DNA of 64,000 bases from Prunella strophiata. Taxonomy: Eukaryota > Chordata > Aves > Passeriformes > Prunellidae. The stretch is from positions 5,231,222 to 5,295,221 of the forward strand of contig JAZBQD010000034.1 of the NCBI GenBank assembly GCA_036583965.1, read 5' to 3'. Of this stretch, positions 24,255 through 38,627 are shown in pieces. A model generated the notes under the pieces. The model had not been told where the DNA came from. It made no database searches and saw only the letters and a list, made by a program, of their open reading frames with translations. Made by a program: the position numbers and the translations under genes. Numbering within the stretch: position 1 is the first letter of the stretch; every line of letters begins with the position of its first letter.

Positions 24255-24754
24255 NNNNNNNNNNNNNNNNNNNNNNNNNNNNNNNNNNNNNNNNNNNNNN
24301 NNNNNNNNNNNNNNNNNNNNNNNNNNNNNNNNNNNNNNNNNNNNNNNNNNNNNNNNNNNNNNNNNNNNNNNNNNNNNNNNNNNNNNNNNNNNNNNNNNNN
24401 NNNNNNNNNNNNNNNNNNNNNNNNNNNNNNNNNNNNNNNNNNNNNNNNNNNNNNNNNNNNNNNNNNNNNNNNNNNNNNNNNNNNNNNNNNNNNNNNNNNN
24501 NNNNNNNNNNNNNNNNNNNNNNNNNNNNNNNNNNNNNNNNNNNNNNNNNNNNNNNNNNNNNNNNNNNNNNNNNNNNNNNNNNNNNNNNNNNNNNNNNNNN
24601 NNNNNNNNNNNNNNNNNNNNNNNNNNNNNNNNNNNNNNNNNNNNNNNNNNNNNNNNNNNNNNNNNNNNNNNNNNNNNNNNNNNNNNNNNNNNNNNNNNNN
24701 NNNNNNNNNNNNNNNNNNNNNNNNNNNNNNNNNNNNNNNNNNNNNNNNNNNNNN
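24255..24754. other. Assembly gap, 500 N
   Basis: Exactly 500 undetermined bases, the usual placeholder for a scaffold gap of unknown size. Order and orientation of the two sides are therefore inferred by the assembly, not sequenced. Confidence 0.99.
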
Positions 24755-27700
24755 CAGCTCCAGCTGTGGGATTTTCTCTGGGCAGAGACACCAACACCAC
24801 GCCTGGAGAGACCCCAAACACCAGGAACACCCTCTGGTGAGACAATATTTCCATTGCTCTCACTGGGAACAGATCTGAAGCTGGAAAAAGGCTGGCACAG
24901 AACCCTGACAAGAGCTGAGGACCATCAAACCTGGGTTCGTTCTTGTCACACCAACAGAGCAGAACGACCTCACTCCATTTGTGTCAGCTCTCCATCTGCA
25001 AAGCTTCAGGTTAAAACATTACAATTACAGAATGAAGTCAAGTGTCAAGTGAGTCACTACCATAAAGATGAAATAAGAAAGCTCAACTCAAATCCCTCCA
25101 TCCCACTCCAGGCTCAGCAGCCAAGACTTTCCCCCATCAGCTGCAAACTTCTTGCCTTGCCAGTGAAATCATGAGCAAAAAGCCAATAGAGCTTTTTTTT
25201 TTTCTTTTTTGTTTTTCCCCCTCAATGTTCAAAGCCTGTGCAGCAGTTGGATTGCCACAGGCTGTAATTTCAGCACCCCTCAGACATCCCAAATCTCTGC
25301 TGACACACAGCACCTGCCTGGCCAGCCCAGCCAGGCCCTTCCAAAGGGCTGGGAATTATTCCTGGTACTCTGCCCTGAGTTAGGAGAGCTGCTGAGGAAG
25401 GCTTGGTCATATGGACTCGGATTTTTGAGGTGGGTGAGCCACTGTGAGGGAGAAACATGAGCTCAAACAACACAGGAGGATTTTCTGTCACAAAGAAACT
25501 GATGAGGTTACACTGATGAGCAAACTGCACCAAAATATTGGCTCCTTGGAACTCCCTCACCACCTTCTCCTCCCTCTGACAGAGCCAAGGGTCTAACCCA
25601 GCTTCTAATCCATGTTTGCACTCCCCAGGGAAAACCTCTGGGAAGAGAAGAAAGAACATCCTTCAGAGGATCCACGCCCCTACAAGAAGCACCAGGCAGA
25701 CAGCAACAGACCCTGAGCAGGTTCAGTACCAGAATTAAGAGCAGCCAATCCCCCAGTCCAGCCAGTGCAGGGTCCCTGTCACAGCCACACAGGTCCTGGT
25801 TGCTGGCAAAAAGCAAACTTGGGGCTGGCCCAGTCCCCTCCTGTGGTCACTTTATTTGCTGGTCCCCAGGGAGGCCATGGGAAAGGCAGGACCACTGACC
25901 CCAGCCCAGGTCCACCTCTGGGTAATGGTCCCAAGGGTCCCAGTGGCCCTGGGACAAAACCCCAGGGCAGCCTCTGCCATCAAAGAGGAGGAAAAGCCTG
26001 GCTAAGCCAGGAGTGAATCAATGGCAACAACTGAAATGCAATTTCCAGCACAGGCTGTCCATCATAAGAGAGATAAAGACCATTCAGGGAAGACAAAAAT
26101 CAGTAGGGAAAGGAGTGAAGGAAAACCCAGTGTTCACAACTCAGACCACACCAAAAAGTAAATAGACAAAATACCCATATTTTTTTCTTCACTTACTGTA
26201 GCAGAAAAATGATGTGAAAATAAAGAATATAATCTTCCTGAAGCCACTGGAGCATGACTATAAATTACAGCTGCCAAAGGGCTGGAAACAAAATCAAACC
26301 TGGAGATCACTTGCAGGAGAATTTCAGATGACTCTGTGGGTCACCTCGATCTCCAGCAGTTACAGAAGGAAAAAAAAGGTGCAGAGGGACTAAATTATTT
26401 ATGTCAGTCAAGCTTATCTGTCAGAGGGATACACCTTTCCCACCACAGCACATTTCTGGGATTAATGATCAGGCACTATCTAGAGCTGGGCAGAAGAAGA
26501 AAAACTGAAGTGATTTGGTTGTTGGGGTGGAAAAAAAATATATGTATTACCCAGCTCAGCTAACAAACACAATTTCAGAGGAATATCTCCCTGAACCAGG
26601 AAAATGATACTTTATGATAACTAAAAAATTAAGCACTGAAGGATAGCAAGAACAAGAGCTCTGCTGAAAAGTGCATCCAGGAATGACAGTGGTGCCAATG
26701 CCTGATAAACTAATTAAGATGCTAATTAAAACCAGAGCACTCTCCCATCTGGGGTTCCCAGCAGAGACTGGGTTTAGCCTGAAAAAGTCTCACTGGGGAA
26801 AGGTGATGGGTGGATGAAGGAGATGCCAGAGTGACAACAGAGGGTGACAGAGTGACAACAGAGGATTTTGTGCCCAATTTGCTGAGGCCCTTCCCAAGGG
26901 GCTGCTGAGGACACAACAGAGTCACAGGAAATGGAAAAGCAGCAAAGGACTCAGGGAGCAGAAATAACCCAGGAGTTCCATCAGGGCAGGTCCCTCACCC
27001 CAAAACACCAACTCCCCAGGGAGATCACAGTTTATCCACCCAGAAAGCAGGCTGAGTGAGCAGGGGTTAAAATTCCCTCTTTTATAGAAATTATTCCCAA
27101 AGGAAAGCTGAGAGAAGTGCAGAGGAGCAGCTGTGGGTGTTGGTGGCTGCTGCTAAGGTGACACCTTGGTTCACCCACCAGCATGGGCAGCACCCACACT
27201 CTGTGTGAGCCCAGAAATGGGTGAGAGCAAACTGGAAATCAGCTCAGAGATGTGCAATAAGGCTGGGGAGCCCATGGATGGGAACAGGCACTGGGAACAG
27301 TGCAGGGCCTCAAAGTGATGAAAAGAAAGCACTGACCTTAAAAAGGCAGAGCAAGGAGGTGAGAGAGTCCCAGGTTTCACTTTCTCCTTTCTGAGAAAGT
27401 TACTGACTGAAAAAAGATAATGATGGTCTGAAATGAAGGTTTGGGAAGTTAGCATTTGCCAGAGTTTGAGCTGGGTAATCCTAACTCAGCATTCCTGGAC
27501 ACAGAGCAGGTGTCTGTAAGGAGAGGGAGAAAAAGCTGCATTTAGGGGTAAGCATTGTGTGTTTATCTTTGCAGCCTTTCAGAATGTTTATTTTGGTTTG
27601 GGTGTGGACAGACTCGTTGGAGGAAATGATTTAAAAGACACCACATAATTGCACAAAAGCACATTGTGTGGCAATAACCCTCCCATGAAATTCATCCCTG

Positions 27701-29632
27701 GCTGAGCCATCACTGCAGGGCTCCCACAAAAGCCTCAAAGGCTCAGCCCAACCTGGTGGCTTTCACCTTGCTTTTGGTGGCACTGAGGGACACCTGGCTT
27801 AACACAGGTCCCCTGCAGGCAGCTCAGCCCAGAGAGTGACAGGAAATCCTGAACAGCACCAGCTGTGGCCACATCTCCACCAGGAGGGTCAGCCAAGGAA
27901 AAGGGGACTCCTTCCCTGCCATGGCCCAGGAGCTGAGCTGGGGGTGCCACCACCCCCAAAAGGGCAGGAAAGGCCCACAGGGACCCTCTGTCCCCAGGCC
28001 CAGCAGGTCTGAAGAGCCAGAGGAGGTGCTAACCTGGGATCAGTGCCCTGGCCAGCAGCCAGGGAACAGGCTGCACAATTACTGGGATGATCCCACATTA
28101 GCAAAGATGCTGATAATGAGATTTCCATCAGTACTCCCAGGGCACTTTGCTGCTGCCCTCAGGATGCTCTCCAAAGGATTTGGTGACAGTTTGAGAGCAG
28201 GGATACATTATTCCACCTGGAATTTTACCACAGGCCTTCCACCATCCCCTGGAGCATCTGAGACTGGTGAGGTTTGGCTCCATGGGAAAGGATTCCTGCA
28301 GCCTAAGGAAAGCTCCCTCCCAAACCACTTGACTGTGAAAAAGGTGGGTGGAGGGGAAGGCAAAGGGTCATTTTTGGTTTCCACTGGCACCAATTACGCC
28401 CCTGGCACGTTTATGGAATTTTTTTTTCCATCATCAAGATAGTGGGGTTGGGCTTTTTATTTTTAAATAAACAAAGGCTGGAATGGGCAGTCTGTGCTGG
28501 GGCACGTCTGGAGCCTCCAGCTTATCAGAGCAGTCACGGGACACTGAATTTTTGTTCATTTTATCTGGGGGGAAAAAAAAGGAAAAGAAATCATTGAAGC
28601 CCAAAGGGGTGGAAGGGAGGTCTCCCTTCTCTCCAGCAGATCCTGGATTTAGCATGCCAGCTTTGACTGGAGGCCACGAGGGAGCAGACACAGCAATTAG
28701 CAACCAAACAGCTGCTGCTGCCACCTCCAGCTCTGCTGGGACTCCAGCACTGGCAAGCAATTAAAAGTTCACATCAAAGCCCACAGTACCCATCTCCAGA
28801 GGCACATTTATAGCCCTGAGAATGGCCCTTGCCCAGAGATGCAGCCCAGGGTTGGTTTTCAGTCCCTACCTCATGCTCTGAAGTCCTTGCCTGGTTTAAT
28901 GTCCAGCCTGGAGCTCCCTGGAGCTGAGCCCTGAGTGAATTTGGTCAGACCTGGTGGCATCCAGGGACAAAGGGGCTCAGGGTCCCCCCATGGCAGATCA
29001 GGAGCAGGGAGGGATGCACTGGCAGAGGAGGGCACCCCAGGTTCTGCCTGCTGTGCCCCTCCCAGCCTCACTCCCCCATTTACACATTACTGGGGGAGCA
29101 AAGGTACTTTGACAGCTGCAAAAAAGCAGATAATTCTGCCTGCCATGCCTGTGTTTACGCAAAAGCTGCTGGTTTATGAGGAACAGCTTAGTCAAAGCAC
29201 ACAAAGAAACACCCTGCAATATTTTTTGAAGAGGGTTGGTTTTTGGTTTTTTTTTTTTTTATTGCTTCGAGAAGCAAAAGGTTAGCTACAGAAATAGAGA
29301 GAACAAAGCAGCTTAACAAACAACTGCTTCTTGTTTTTCTTATTCTGCAGGGCCTCTCCCAAAGCCTGCTCAGCCCCAGCTCCCCCCTCCAGCTGCACAG
29401 CAGACCCAGCAAGGAGCACCCAGAACCTCCCAAAATGTTCAGCTGGGAAGGAGCAAAGCCTCACAGGGGACTTGTCACAGCCAGGGCAGCTCAGTTTGGG
29501 TTTGTTTCTCCACACCAGCATAAGGGGAATGAGAGAAGTGGGAGATCCTCCCTCCTGCTCAGCCTCTCCAGCCTTCTCCAGTCCCCAGCTGCTCCTCCTG
29601 ACACCAAAAACTTCAGCAGCCACACGGCACAA
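24755..29632. other. Intergenic, no gene seen
   Basis: Unique GC-moderate sequence. A minor duplication of GAGTGACAACAGAGG lies at about 26,830-26,870. Reading frames here match no known protein. Confidence 0.5.
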
Positions 29633-29804
29633 ATCCTGCTCTGATCCTGCCACAGGTCCTGCTCTGATCCTGCCACAGGTCCTGCTCTGATCCTGCCACA
29701 AGTCCTGCTCTGATCCTGCCACAGGTCCTGCTCTGATCCTGCCACAGGTCCTGCTCTGATCCTGCCACAAGTCCTGCTCTGATCCTGCCACAACTCCTGC
29801 TCTG
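29633..29804. repeat. 23-bp minisatellite, about 7.5 copies
   Basis: The unit is GATCCTGCCACAGGTCC followed by TGCTCT. Copies alternate between CAGGTCC and CAAGTCC forms, giving a small variant pattern. Confidence 0.95.
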
Positions 29805-32800
29805 TGCACATGCAGGTAGGGATATCAAGTAAACCTGCATTTAGCATCCCTGCTATCAGCAGGAACCCTGAAGCATCCAGAAATCACCCTTGAATGCTCT
29901 GGCCATAAGAGAGATCCAGCTCAGCCCCCAGCTGAGCTGTCACAAGGCTGTGACAATCCAGGCCATTCCCAAGGGACAGGGACCAGGCAGCTCCCCTGGT
30001 CCCAGCCCACAGCAGGAAATGCTGGGGTTATTGTTACCCTCTGGCATTTGACAGGGTTGTTTGTCTCAGCCCCATTAACTTTCAGCAATTTAAAGATAGA
30101 GGGGAAAAAAAATCATGAATTAGTAGCAGCTCTCAGGCTGAGTAACCTGTTTTCCCAGTTTCCAACACTGTTCCCAAAACAGACCACATTATCCCAGTTT
30201 GGATAAAGACAGAAAAAAACTGTCCCTGCAGCATCCCACCACCTGTAGCTCCTGTCTGCAAGGCACAAGTGCACAGGAGAGGAAGAGGAGGAGAAAGCTC
30301 CATATCTCCCAAAATTAAAGTGATTTTTCCTGGCCAAATGAAGGGAATGGCTTTATCAGTGGCTCAAAAGGGGAACCCTGCAGGCTGGAACTCCATCCCT
30401 GGGAATGCCTGAGCTGGGCTGCATCCTGTGGGGTGTCCAGAGCCATCCCTGGATGCAGCTGAGGCAGGGAGGGAGGGCTGGGTTCCTTCCCGGGGTTTGC
30501 AGGTTGAAGGTTTGGATTTATTGGCACGGGAGTGCCACACGCAGGAGAAGAGATGCACACACATTTCTGGGAGATGGGCTCTCCCACTCACAGAGCTCCA
30601 GCGAAAAACAAAACAGGTTTGACAGAGAACAAATTAATTCAGCATGAAGAGGCTCTGAAAAAATAAAAAATTATCTTTGACACACGAAAAATAGATAAAT
30701 CCTCACAGAAGATTACTTTAACAAGGCCAAAAATCCATCACAGCGCTGCAGAAAGGAGGCACAGATAAGGCTTTCAAATGGATGGGATGTTTTTATACCC
30801 ACAGGCACTGGGAAAGCAGCACAGTTCAGAGATGACAGCAGGGATCTTAGCCAGGACTCCTGAACTGCCTCAAGATTTGGGGGATTGCTGCAAGCAGAAG
30901 AGAAGCCCCCAGCCACAGCAGGTGCTGCAAGCTCCAGGTAAGCTGGATCCTCTCAGGCCTCAGTTTCCCCTTACCACAACCAAGCCTGTGGGACAGCCCC
31001 ACAACTGGGGGGTCTCTCAAGCCCTTCTCAGGTTAAATAATGTGATGTTTGGGTGAGTGTTGTGCCCTGAAAATGCAACATTTACATCAGCCACAGCTAC
31101 CTGGGAGTTTGTGGACATCATTCCCATCCCCAGTGCTGGGAACTTGGCCCTACACCCAGACACCAGAGACCCCAATGCCTTCATAACCCTCCTCTGTCAT
31201 GCTCTGCCTTCTTGGCTTTGCTGGTCTAACATTTCATCCTTGAGGGGCACATCAGAGCTATTTTCCAAAGCATTGAGATTTGTCCTGAAACTTCTTAAAT
31301 ACCCCCACACACTTCAGACTTTGGAAAGTGCACAAGTACTTGTATCCCCCTCCAAAAAAACCGAGCAACAACAAAAAACTAACCTGCCCCATCTCCTCAG
31401 TAAATCTCTACAGGTTTTTCTTTGTATGGACTCCTTCAGGATCCCAAAATCCTGCTCAGTTTTATAGCAAACCCTCCCCAGCTTGTGCAGGTCCAGAATC
31501 CAGACAGGTTCCCCATCTCCCACCAGGGCAGCTCCAGCACATTCTCTGTGCTCTCCTTTCCTCCTGGGCCATCTCCAGCCTCCCTCCCATGCCCTGTCCT
31601 CCCAAACAACCTGCAGCAAGCAGTTCTCCTCAGTTTAACAAGTGCTTTTATTGTGTTCCCTCCCTTGCCAGGACAAACACGTCCCAGGTTAGCAGCCCTG
31701 AGGGTTTTGTAGCTGCTTTCAAGCTGGGCACACGTTGTGACACCTCACATTTATATTTATGGCTCTCCAAACGTTTCACACAGATACTCCTGGCCTCCTT
31801 ATCCACCCAAGGACACTGAAGGGTAAAAGACCCAGGATTCAAGCAGCAGCACAGAACAAAGCCACGAAGGGAAGATAATGCCTCAATTTAAGAGCAAAAA
31901 GAGCAGCCAGGCATGGGCCAGACAGGTTATTCTGCTCTATAACTGCCTGTTTATGATACCCCTCATTGCTTTACAGAAATCCAAGTTAACCTGCTCAGCC
32001 CAAAGCCTCCTCCTCCTCCCCAAAGCCAAGCGCGCACCAGGGCTGACCTTTGCATGTGTTCTAAATTGGAGTGTACATTGTATTTCCCCAGCCTCTTGTC
32101 TGTGTTTTGCACAGACACAATGACACAAAAGAGGCAGAGCCTGCCAGCCAAGCCCTGCAAAGAAGGTGGCTTTAAATAACCCCTTTGTCTTGCTTTTCCT
32201 TGCTGAAATATTGCACATTATTTAGAACCGAGTTTTAGTTTTATCAGGGATCCAGAAATAGAGACAATGGAGGGCTGGGTGAATTTTTGGATCATTTAAG
32301 ACCTAAAGTTTCTCATTCCTGTCTACCCTCACCCTCCACTGCAGGATTTGTAGCTGTAGCCCAGGAACCACTCCCTGAGGGGCTCTCAGACCCACAGGAG
32401 TGACCCCAGCCAGGAAGGGAAGAGGTGGGATGTGTGTGAGAAACCTCACCTCTGCAAATTGAGGGCAGAATTCTAAAAGCAAAGCTTCTGTCCTTGATGG
32501 GGAAAAAGCCAGCAACTTCAGCAGACTCCAGGCTGGTACCCAGATGAGGTCAGAAATTAAAAGGTGTCTCAACACAAAATTAATGGGCAAACTGTCAGAG
32601 AGCAACAGGAGTTATAAACATTTATGTTCCAGTTCAAGGCAGGAGCAGCATTTATAACTGCATGGTTTGAGTGCCAAACATGAAAACTGGAGCTCTTGCT
32701 GCTCAGGGCATATGGATGCTCCTTTTTAGGTGTGTGCAGCAGCCTCAGGGTTGATAAAATGCTTGGCCCTAGCAAAGAGCCCTGAGTTGGGGTGTTGGGG

Positions 32801-33024
32801 GGAGCTGGTGGGAACACACAGCCACAAGATGTTCCCATCTTCCCTCAGGGCTGTAATCACTGTGTGTCCCCTCCTCAGCACAGCCCCTGCCCTGGGGAGG
32901 TTTGTGTCACAGTGAACACTTTGTGTTTGTCCCAAAGCAATGCAAAGGTGCCTGCAGCAAACCAAAATTCATCCAGATGTGCAAAAAAGACATCAGTACT
33001 AAGCATCAGCTTTTCCTGAGCAGC
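29805..33024. other. Intergenic, no gene seen
   Basis: No exon, array or recognised mobile element. Confidence 0.5.
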
Positions 33025-33135
33025 AGATTGGAGCTCTGAGGAACCTGGTCTAGTGGGAGGTGTCCCTGTCCATGGCAGGGCAGTTGGAACAGGATGAGCT
33101 TTAAGGTCCCTTCCAGCCCAAACCATTCTGGGATT
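33025..33135 (+). mobile_element. CR1 LINE short 3' fragment, sense
   Basis: GAACCTGGTCTAGTGGGAGG, TGTCCCTGTCCATGGCAGGG and GAGCTTTAAGGTCCCTTCC are the CR1 terminal sequence. Confidence 0.88.
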
Positions 33136-35740
33136 GCACCAGATGAGGCTGCAGGGAATCCTCCCCAGCCAAATTTCTGGGATGACTTCACACTGTGCAT
33201 TGAGAAGGAAACACAACATGTACTCTCTTATCATCTTCATGATAAATCCACATCAATGCTGTCCATTTATGAGTAAAAAATCCAGCTGGGACAATAATTT
33301 CAATCCCCAGGTGAGCAGAGCTTGGCACAGCCCGCAGCACTTGGGGAGTGCAGAACTGCAGCAGGGATTTGTTCATGTGAGAACAGACTGTGCCCTGGGA
33401 AACCAAAGTGTCTCTGAGCAAACCATGAGGGGAATGTGCTGCTTTCCCCACAGCCTGCCTGGAGCCTGCTGGGTGCAGCTGAGCTCCTGGGTGGCAATCC
33501 ATGCAGGACGGGCAGTGCCAGCACAATCCGTGCAGGAATTCTCTGTGGTGGGGAATATTTTGGCAGCTGGGTACAGTGACTCAGGGTAAGAACCACAGAA
33601 CGTGAGTTGAGAATTTCCCAGGAATGAAGATCCCAACCAAACCTTACAATTAAATGCCCAAGGCAGAGGCAGCTCCCGTCCCGTGGGTGAGGGATGGGCT
33701 GGGCTCCCACCTGTGCTCAGGTGAGCAGCGCTGAGAGCTGCCAGTGCTGCAGCCCTGGGAGATCCTTTCCTGAGGCTCTGGCGCCATCTAAGCCCAGAGT
33801 TGGGATCCTTCATCCTTCCCGCTGCCCTTCAGAGCAGAGGGAAAACAAAACCGTGCAGGAGCAAACTCCTCTTGCTCCTCCAGCACAGGAGAACTTCCTA
33901 CAGAAGGAGAAATCTGGGAGCTAAGAGCCGAGAGAAGCCCAGAATGACACTTTGGGAGAAACCCAAGCACTAAATAAGGTCAGAATCACCAAAAATGAGC
34001 CCAGCACAGCCGTGTGTGTGCTCTGTGCTCACTTGGAACACTCCCAGCACTGCAATTTGGTTTTACACTCCAAGACCATTAACAGAGTTCAGTACAGGGA
34101 ATGATTATCTAATACAGGCATAACTCCACTTGCAGTATGCAAAGAAACCTTTCAGCGACTTTTGACCTTGTTGGGCTGCACAAGGTGCAAATAATCCAGA
34201 GTTTCTCCCCCACTGAGAGAGTTCCTGATTGTTCAGAAGGATGCACATTGCTCCTGGAGTGAGGAGTCACCCTCAGCTGTGTCCCCCTCTGAGCTCTGCT
34301 CTCCTGGGACCAGCTGCTGCATGGTTATTTGCTTTTCTTCTGATCCCTTAAGCAACCAACTTCACAGTGTCCTTTTCCTGGCATTTGTTCAGCCTTTTTT
34401 TTTATTATTAGAGCAGCAGTGCTGACTTTTTATCCTCGGCTGCCCTCCAGTGACAGTGTCCACCCTGGAGCCCCACTGCCCACGTGAGCCAGGACAGGGG
34501 ACCTGCACAGCTCACCAGGCTGCAGAACCTCACTTATAATAGATGTACATATTTCAATAGATTAATATCTCTAAATTGATCATTTTTTCTAAATTAAGAA
34601 CTCTCGTGCCTCAGTGACAACTCCAGCTTTAAGGATTTACTGATTTACAATCCCACATTCCTGCTTTCTACCCAAACACTGATGATCTTTCTCTTAGCCC
34701 TTGACAATTAATTCCATCTTGGTTCAAATTCTCCTGCCCAATATTAGAAGTATCATCAAGTGCATTTATTTACCTTCACTGTTAAGCAAACGGGAGCAGC
34801 AGCAGCTGTTGACACAATGTATTATTGAGGTCTGGCTTACCCAACAGTTCATTAACTTCCAAAATGTTATCTCCAACTCTGTTTGGCAGAACTGGCTCTA
34901 TAATAAGAGACTGGATGTTTGGATTTCAAAACAAAAACCGACATCAGGGAGCAGTTATTCATCAGTTGGAAATAATCTTGCATTGCACAGCAAACATGTA
35001 AATCTGATGGGGGCTGACCACCCCAAAACCAAACATGGTAGAAAATATTTCCCAGGAAAGAGAAATACAAGAAATGAGAGAATAACCCACTACAGCAGGG
35101 TTTAAAAAGCACCCAAAGCACTCATTTGTTAGGAACAACCAGCTCTTAATTCCCTGGGTGTTTAGTAACACCCCACAGCACAGCAGAGACCCTCCCTTGA
35201 CATACACAGCTCTGACCCAGTGGTGCTCCACACACCTGAGAGCAGCAATCAGTAGGAAACAAGCATCAGGAGTTATTTGGTTTGTTCTTTTGGTTTTGGG
35301 GTTTTTTTCTCTCTGTTTTCTGCCCAGTTCCTGTGAGGAGAAGTGTTTGCTGCAGGTGCAGACACCCCAGCCTCACTTTGCATTGACCCACATTCCTTTT
35401 TCTCCCGCTGCAGCACGGCTGGGAACCCACTCTGGAGTTCTGCCAATGAACTCACCACTCGGGGCAATGCTCCTGCTCCAAAGGTTCCTGGCTCAGCTCC
35501 AGAGGGACTTTTCCCTCCCCTCCATACCACACACACCTGTAGGAGGCTCAGGCAGGAGCATCCAGCAGTGCAGCATCCATCAGTGCTGAATTCACACACT
35601 GAGTAAATGACAACACCCTCATCCTGCCAGCAGCAAAATATTTTGGGTCCCCCCAGAGGAAGAGAAAACAAAACCAAGGACTTTGTGAAAGAAGTCATTA
35701 AATCAGGCTGTAAATGCCTAAAAAATTGATCACATTTCTG
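33136..35740. other. Intergenic or possible intron, no exon seen
   Basis: If the MGNAES exon is real this would be its intron 1. AT-rich patch at 34,530-34,920. No downstream coding exon was found on the minus strand. Confidence 0.45.
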
Positions 35741-38625
35741 ACCGGACCGCACGGACAGAACCGGACCGCACGGACAGAACCGGACCGCACGGACAGAACC
35801 GGACAGACCGAACCGGACCGCACGGACAGAACCGGACAGACCGAACCGGACCGCACGGACAGAACCGGACAGACCGAACCGGACCGCACGGACAGAACCG
35901 GACCGCACGGACAGAACCGGACCGCACGGACAGAACCGGACCGCACGGACAGAACCGGACAGACCGAACCGGACCGCACGGACAGAACCGGACCGCACGG
36001 ACAGAACCGGACCGCACGGACAGAACCGGACAGACCGAACCGGACCGCACGGACAGAACCGGACAGACCGAACCGGACCGCACGGACAGAACCGGACCGC
36101 ACGGACAGAACCGGACAGACCGAACCGGACCGCACGGACAGAACCGGACCGCACGGACAGAACCGGACCGCACGGACAGAACCGGACCGCACGGACAGAA
36201 CCGGACAGACCGAACCGGACCGCACGGACAGAACCGGACCGCACGGACAGAACCGGACCGCACGGACAGAACCGGACCGCACGGACAGAACCGGACAGAC
36301 CGAACCGGACCGCACGGACAGAACCGGACAGACCGAACCGGACCGCACGGACAGAACCGGACAGACCGAACCGGACCGCACGGACAGAACCGGACCGCAC
36401 GGACAGAACCGGACAGACCGAACCGGACCGCACGGACAGAACCGGACCGCACGGACAGAACCGGACCGCACGGACAGAACCGGACCGCACGGACAGAACC
36501 GGACCGCACGGACAGAACCGGACCGCACGGACAGAACCGGACCGCACGGACAGAACCGGACAGACCGAACCGGACCGCACGGACAGAACCGGACCGCACG
36601 GACAGAACCGGACCGCACGGACAGAACCGGACCGCACGGACAGAACCGGACCGCACGGACAGAACCGGACAGACCGAACCGGACCGCACGGACAGAACCG
36701 GACAGACCGAACCGGACCGCACGGACAGAACCGGACCGCACGGACAGAACCGGACCGCACGGACAGAACCGGACAGACCGAACCGGACCGCACGGACAGA
36801 ACCGGACAGACCGAACCGGACCGCACGGACAGAACCGGACCGCACGGACAGAACCGGACCGCACGGACAGAACCGGACAGACCGAACCGGACCGCACGGA
36901 CAGAACCGGACCGCACGGACAGAACCGGACAGACCGAACCGGACCGCACGGACAGAACCGGACCGCACGGACAGAACCGGACCGCACGGACAGAACCGGA
37001 CCGCACGGACAGAACCGGACAGACCGAACCGGACCGCACGGACAGAACCGGACCGCACGGACAGAACCGGACAGACCGAACCGGACCGCACGGACAGAAC
37101 CGGACAGACCGAACCGGACCGCACGGACAGAACCGGACAGACCGAACCGGACCGCACGGACAGAACCGGACAGACCGAACCGGACCGCACGGACAGAACC
37201 GGACCGCACGGACAGAACCGGACCGCACGGACAGAACCGGACAGACCGAACCGGACCGCACGGACAGAACCGGACCGCACGGACAGAACCGGACCGCACG
37301 GACAGAACCGGACCGCACGGACAGAACCGGACCGCACGGACAGAACCGGACCGCACGGACAGAACCGGACCGCACGGACAGAACCGGACAGACCGAACCG
37401 GACCGCACGGACAGAACCGGACAGACCGAACCGGACCGCACGGACAGAACCGGACAGACCGAACCGGACCGCACGGACAGAACCGGACAGACCGAACCGG
37501 ACCGCACGGACAGAACCGGACAGACAGAACCGGACCGCACGGACAGAACCGGACAGACCGAACCGGACCGCACGGACAGAACCGGACCGCACGGACAGAA
37601 CCGGACCGCACGGACAGAACCGGACAGACCGAACCGGACCGCACGGACAGAACCGGACAGACCGAACCGGACCGCACGGAACAAACCGGACCGCACGGAC
37701 AGAACCGGACAGACCGAACCGGACCGCACGGACAGAACCGGACCGCACGGACAGAACCGGACAGACCGAACCGGACCGCACGGACAGAACCGGACAGACC
37801 GAACCGGACCGCACGGACAGAACCGGACCGCACGGACAGAACCGGACCGCACGGACAGAACCGGACAGACCGAACCGGACCGCACGGACAGAACCGGACA
37901 GACCGAACCGGACCGCACGGACAGAACCGGACCGCACGGACAGAACCGGACCGCACGGACAGAACCGGACAGACCGAACCGGACCGCACGGACAGAACCG
38001 GACAGACCGAACCGGACCGCACGGACAGAACCGGACAGACCGAACCGGACCGCACGGACAGAACCGGACAGACCGAACCGGACCGCACGGACAGAACCGG
38101 ACCGCACGGACAGAACCGGACAGACCGAACCGGACCGCACGGACAGAACCGGACAGACCGAACCGGACCGCACGGACAGAACCGGACCGCACGGACAGAA
38201 CCGGACCGCACGGACAGAACCGGACCGCACGGACAGAACCGGACCGCACGGACAGAACCGGACCGCACGGACAGAACCGGACCGCACGGACAGAACCGGA
38301 CAGCTCGGACCGAACCGGACCGCGCGGACAGAACCAGACAGACCGAACCGGACCGCGCGGAGAGAACCGGACAGACCGAACCGGACCGCTCGGAACAAAC
38401 CGGACCGCACGGACAGAACCGGACCGCACGGAACAAACCGGACCGCACGGAAAAAACCGGACCGCACGGACAGAACCGGACCGCACGGACAGAACCGGAC
38501 CGCACGGAACAAACCGGACCGCACGGAACAAACCGGACCGCACGGAACAAACCGGACCGCACGGACAGAACCGGACAGACCGAACCGGACCGCCCGGACA
38601 GAACCGGACCGCACGGACCGCACTT
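35741..38625. repeat. 19/14-bp CpG-dense minisatellite, T-free on plus strand
   Basis: About 2.9 kb of two interspersed units, GGACCGCACGGACAGAACC (19 bp) and GGACAGACCGAACC (14 bp), in irregular order. No T occurs on the plus strand from 35740 to 38304. The last 320 bp next to the CpG island are degenerate (for example GGAACAAACC units). Each 19-mer brings three CpG including one CCGG. Because every stop codon contains T and A, a T-free strand is open in all six frames, which explains the giant reading frames here. Confidence 0.98.
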
Positions 38626-38627
38626 AC

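Noticed and set aside
24107..24911. Open frames crossing 24.25-24.75 kb
   Set aside because: They read through the run of N.
27921..28442. 173-codon plus-strand frame
   Set aside because: No recognisable domain, no splice or promoter context, and a composition like random GC-rich DNA.
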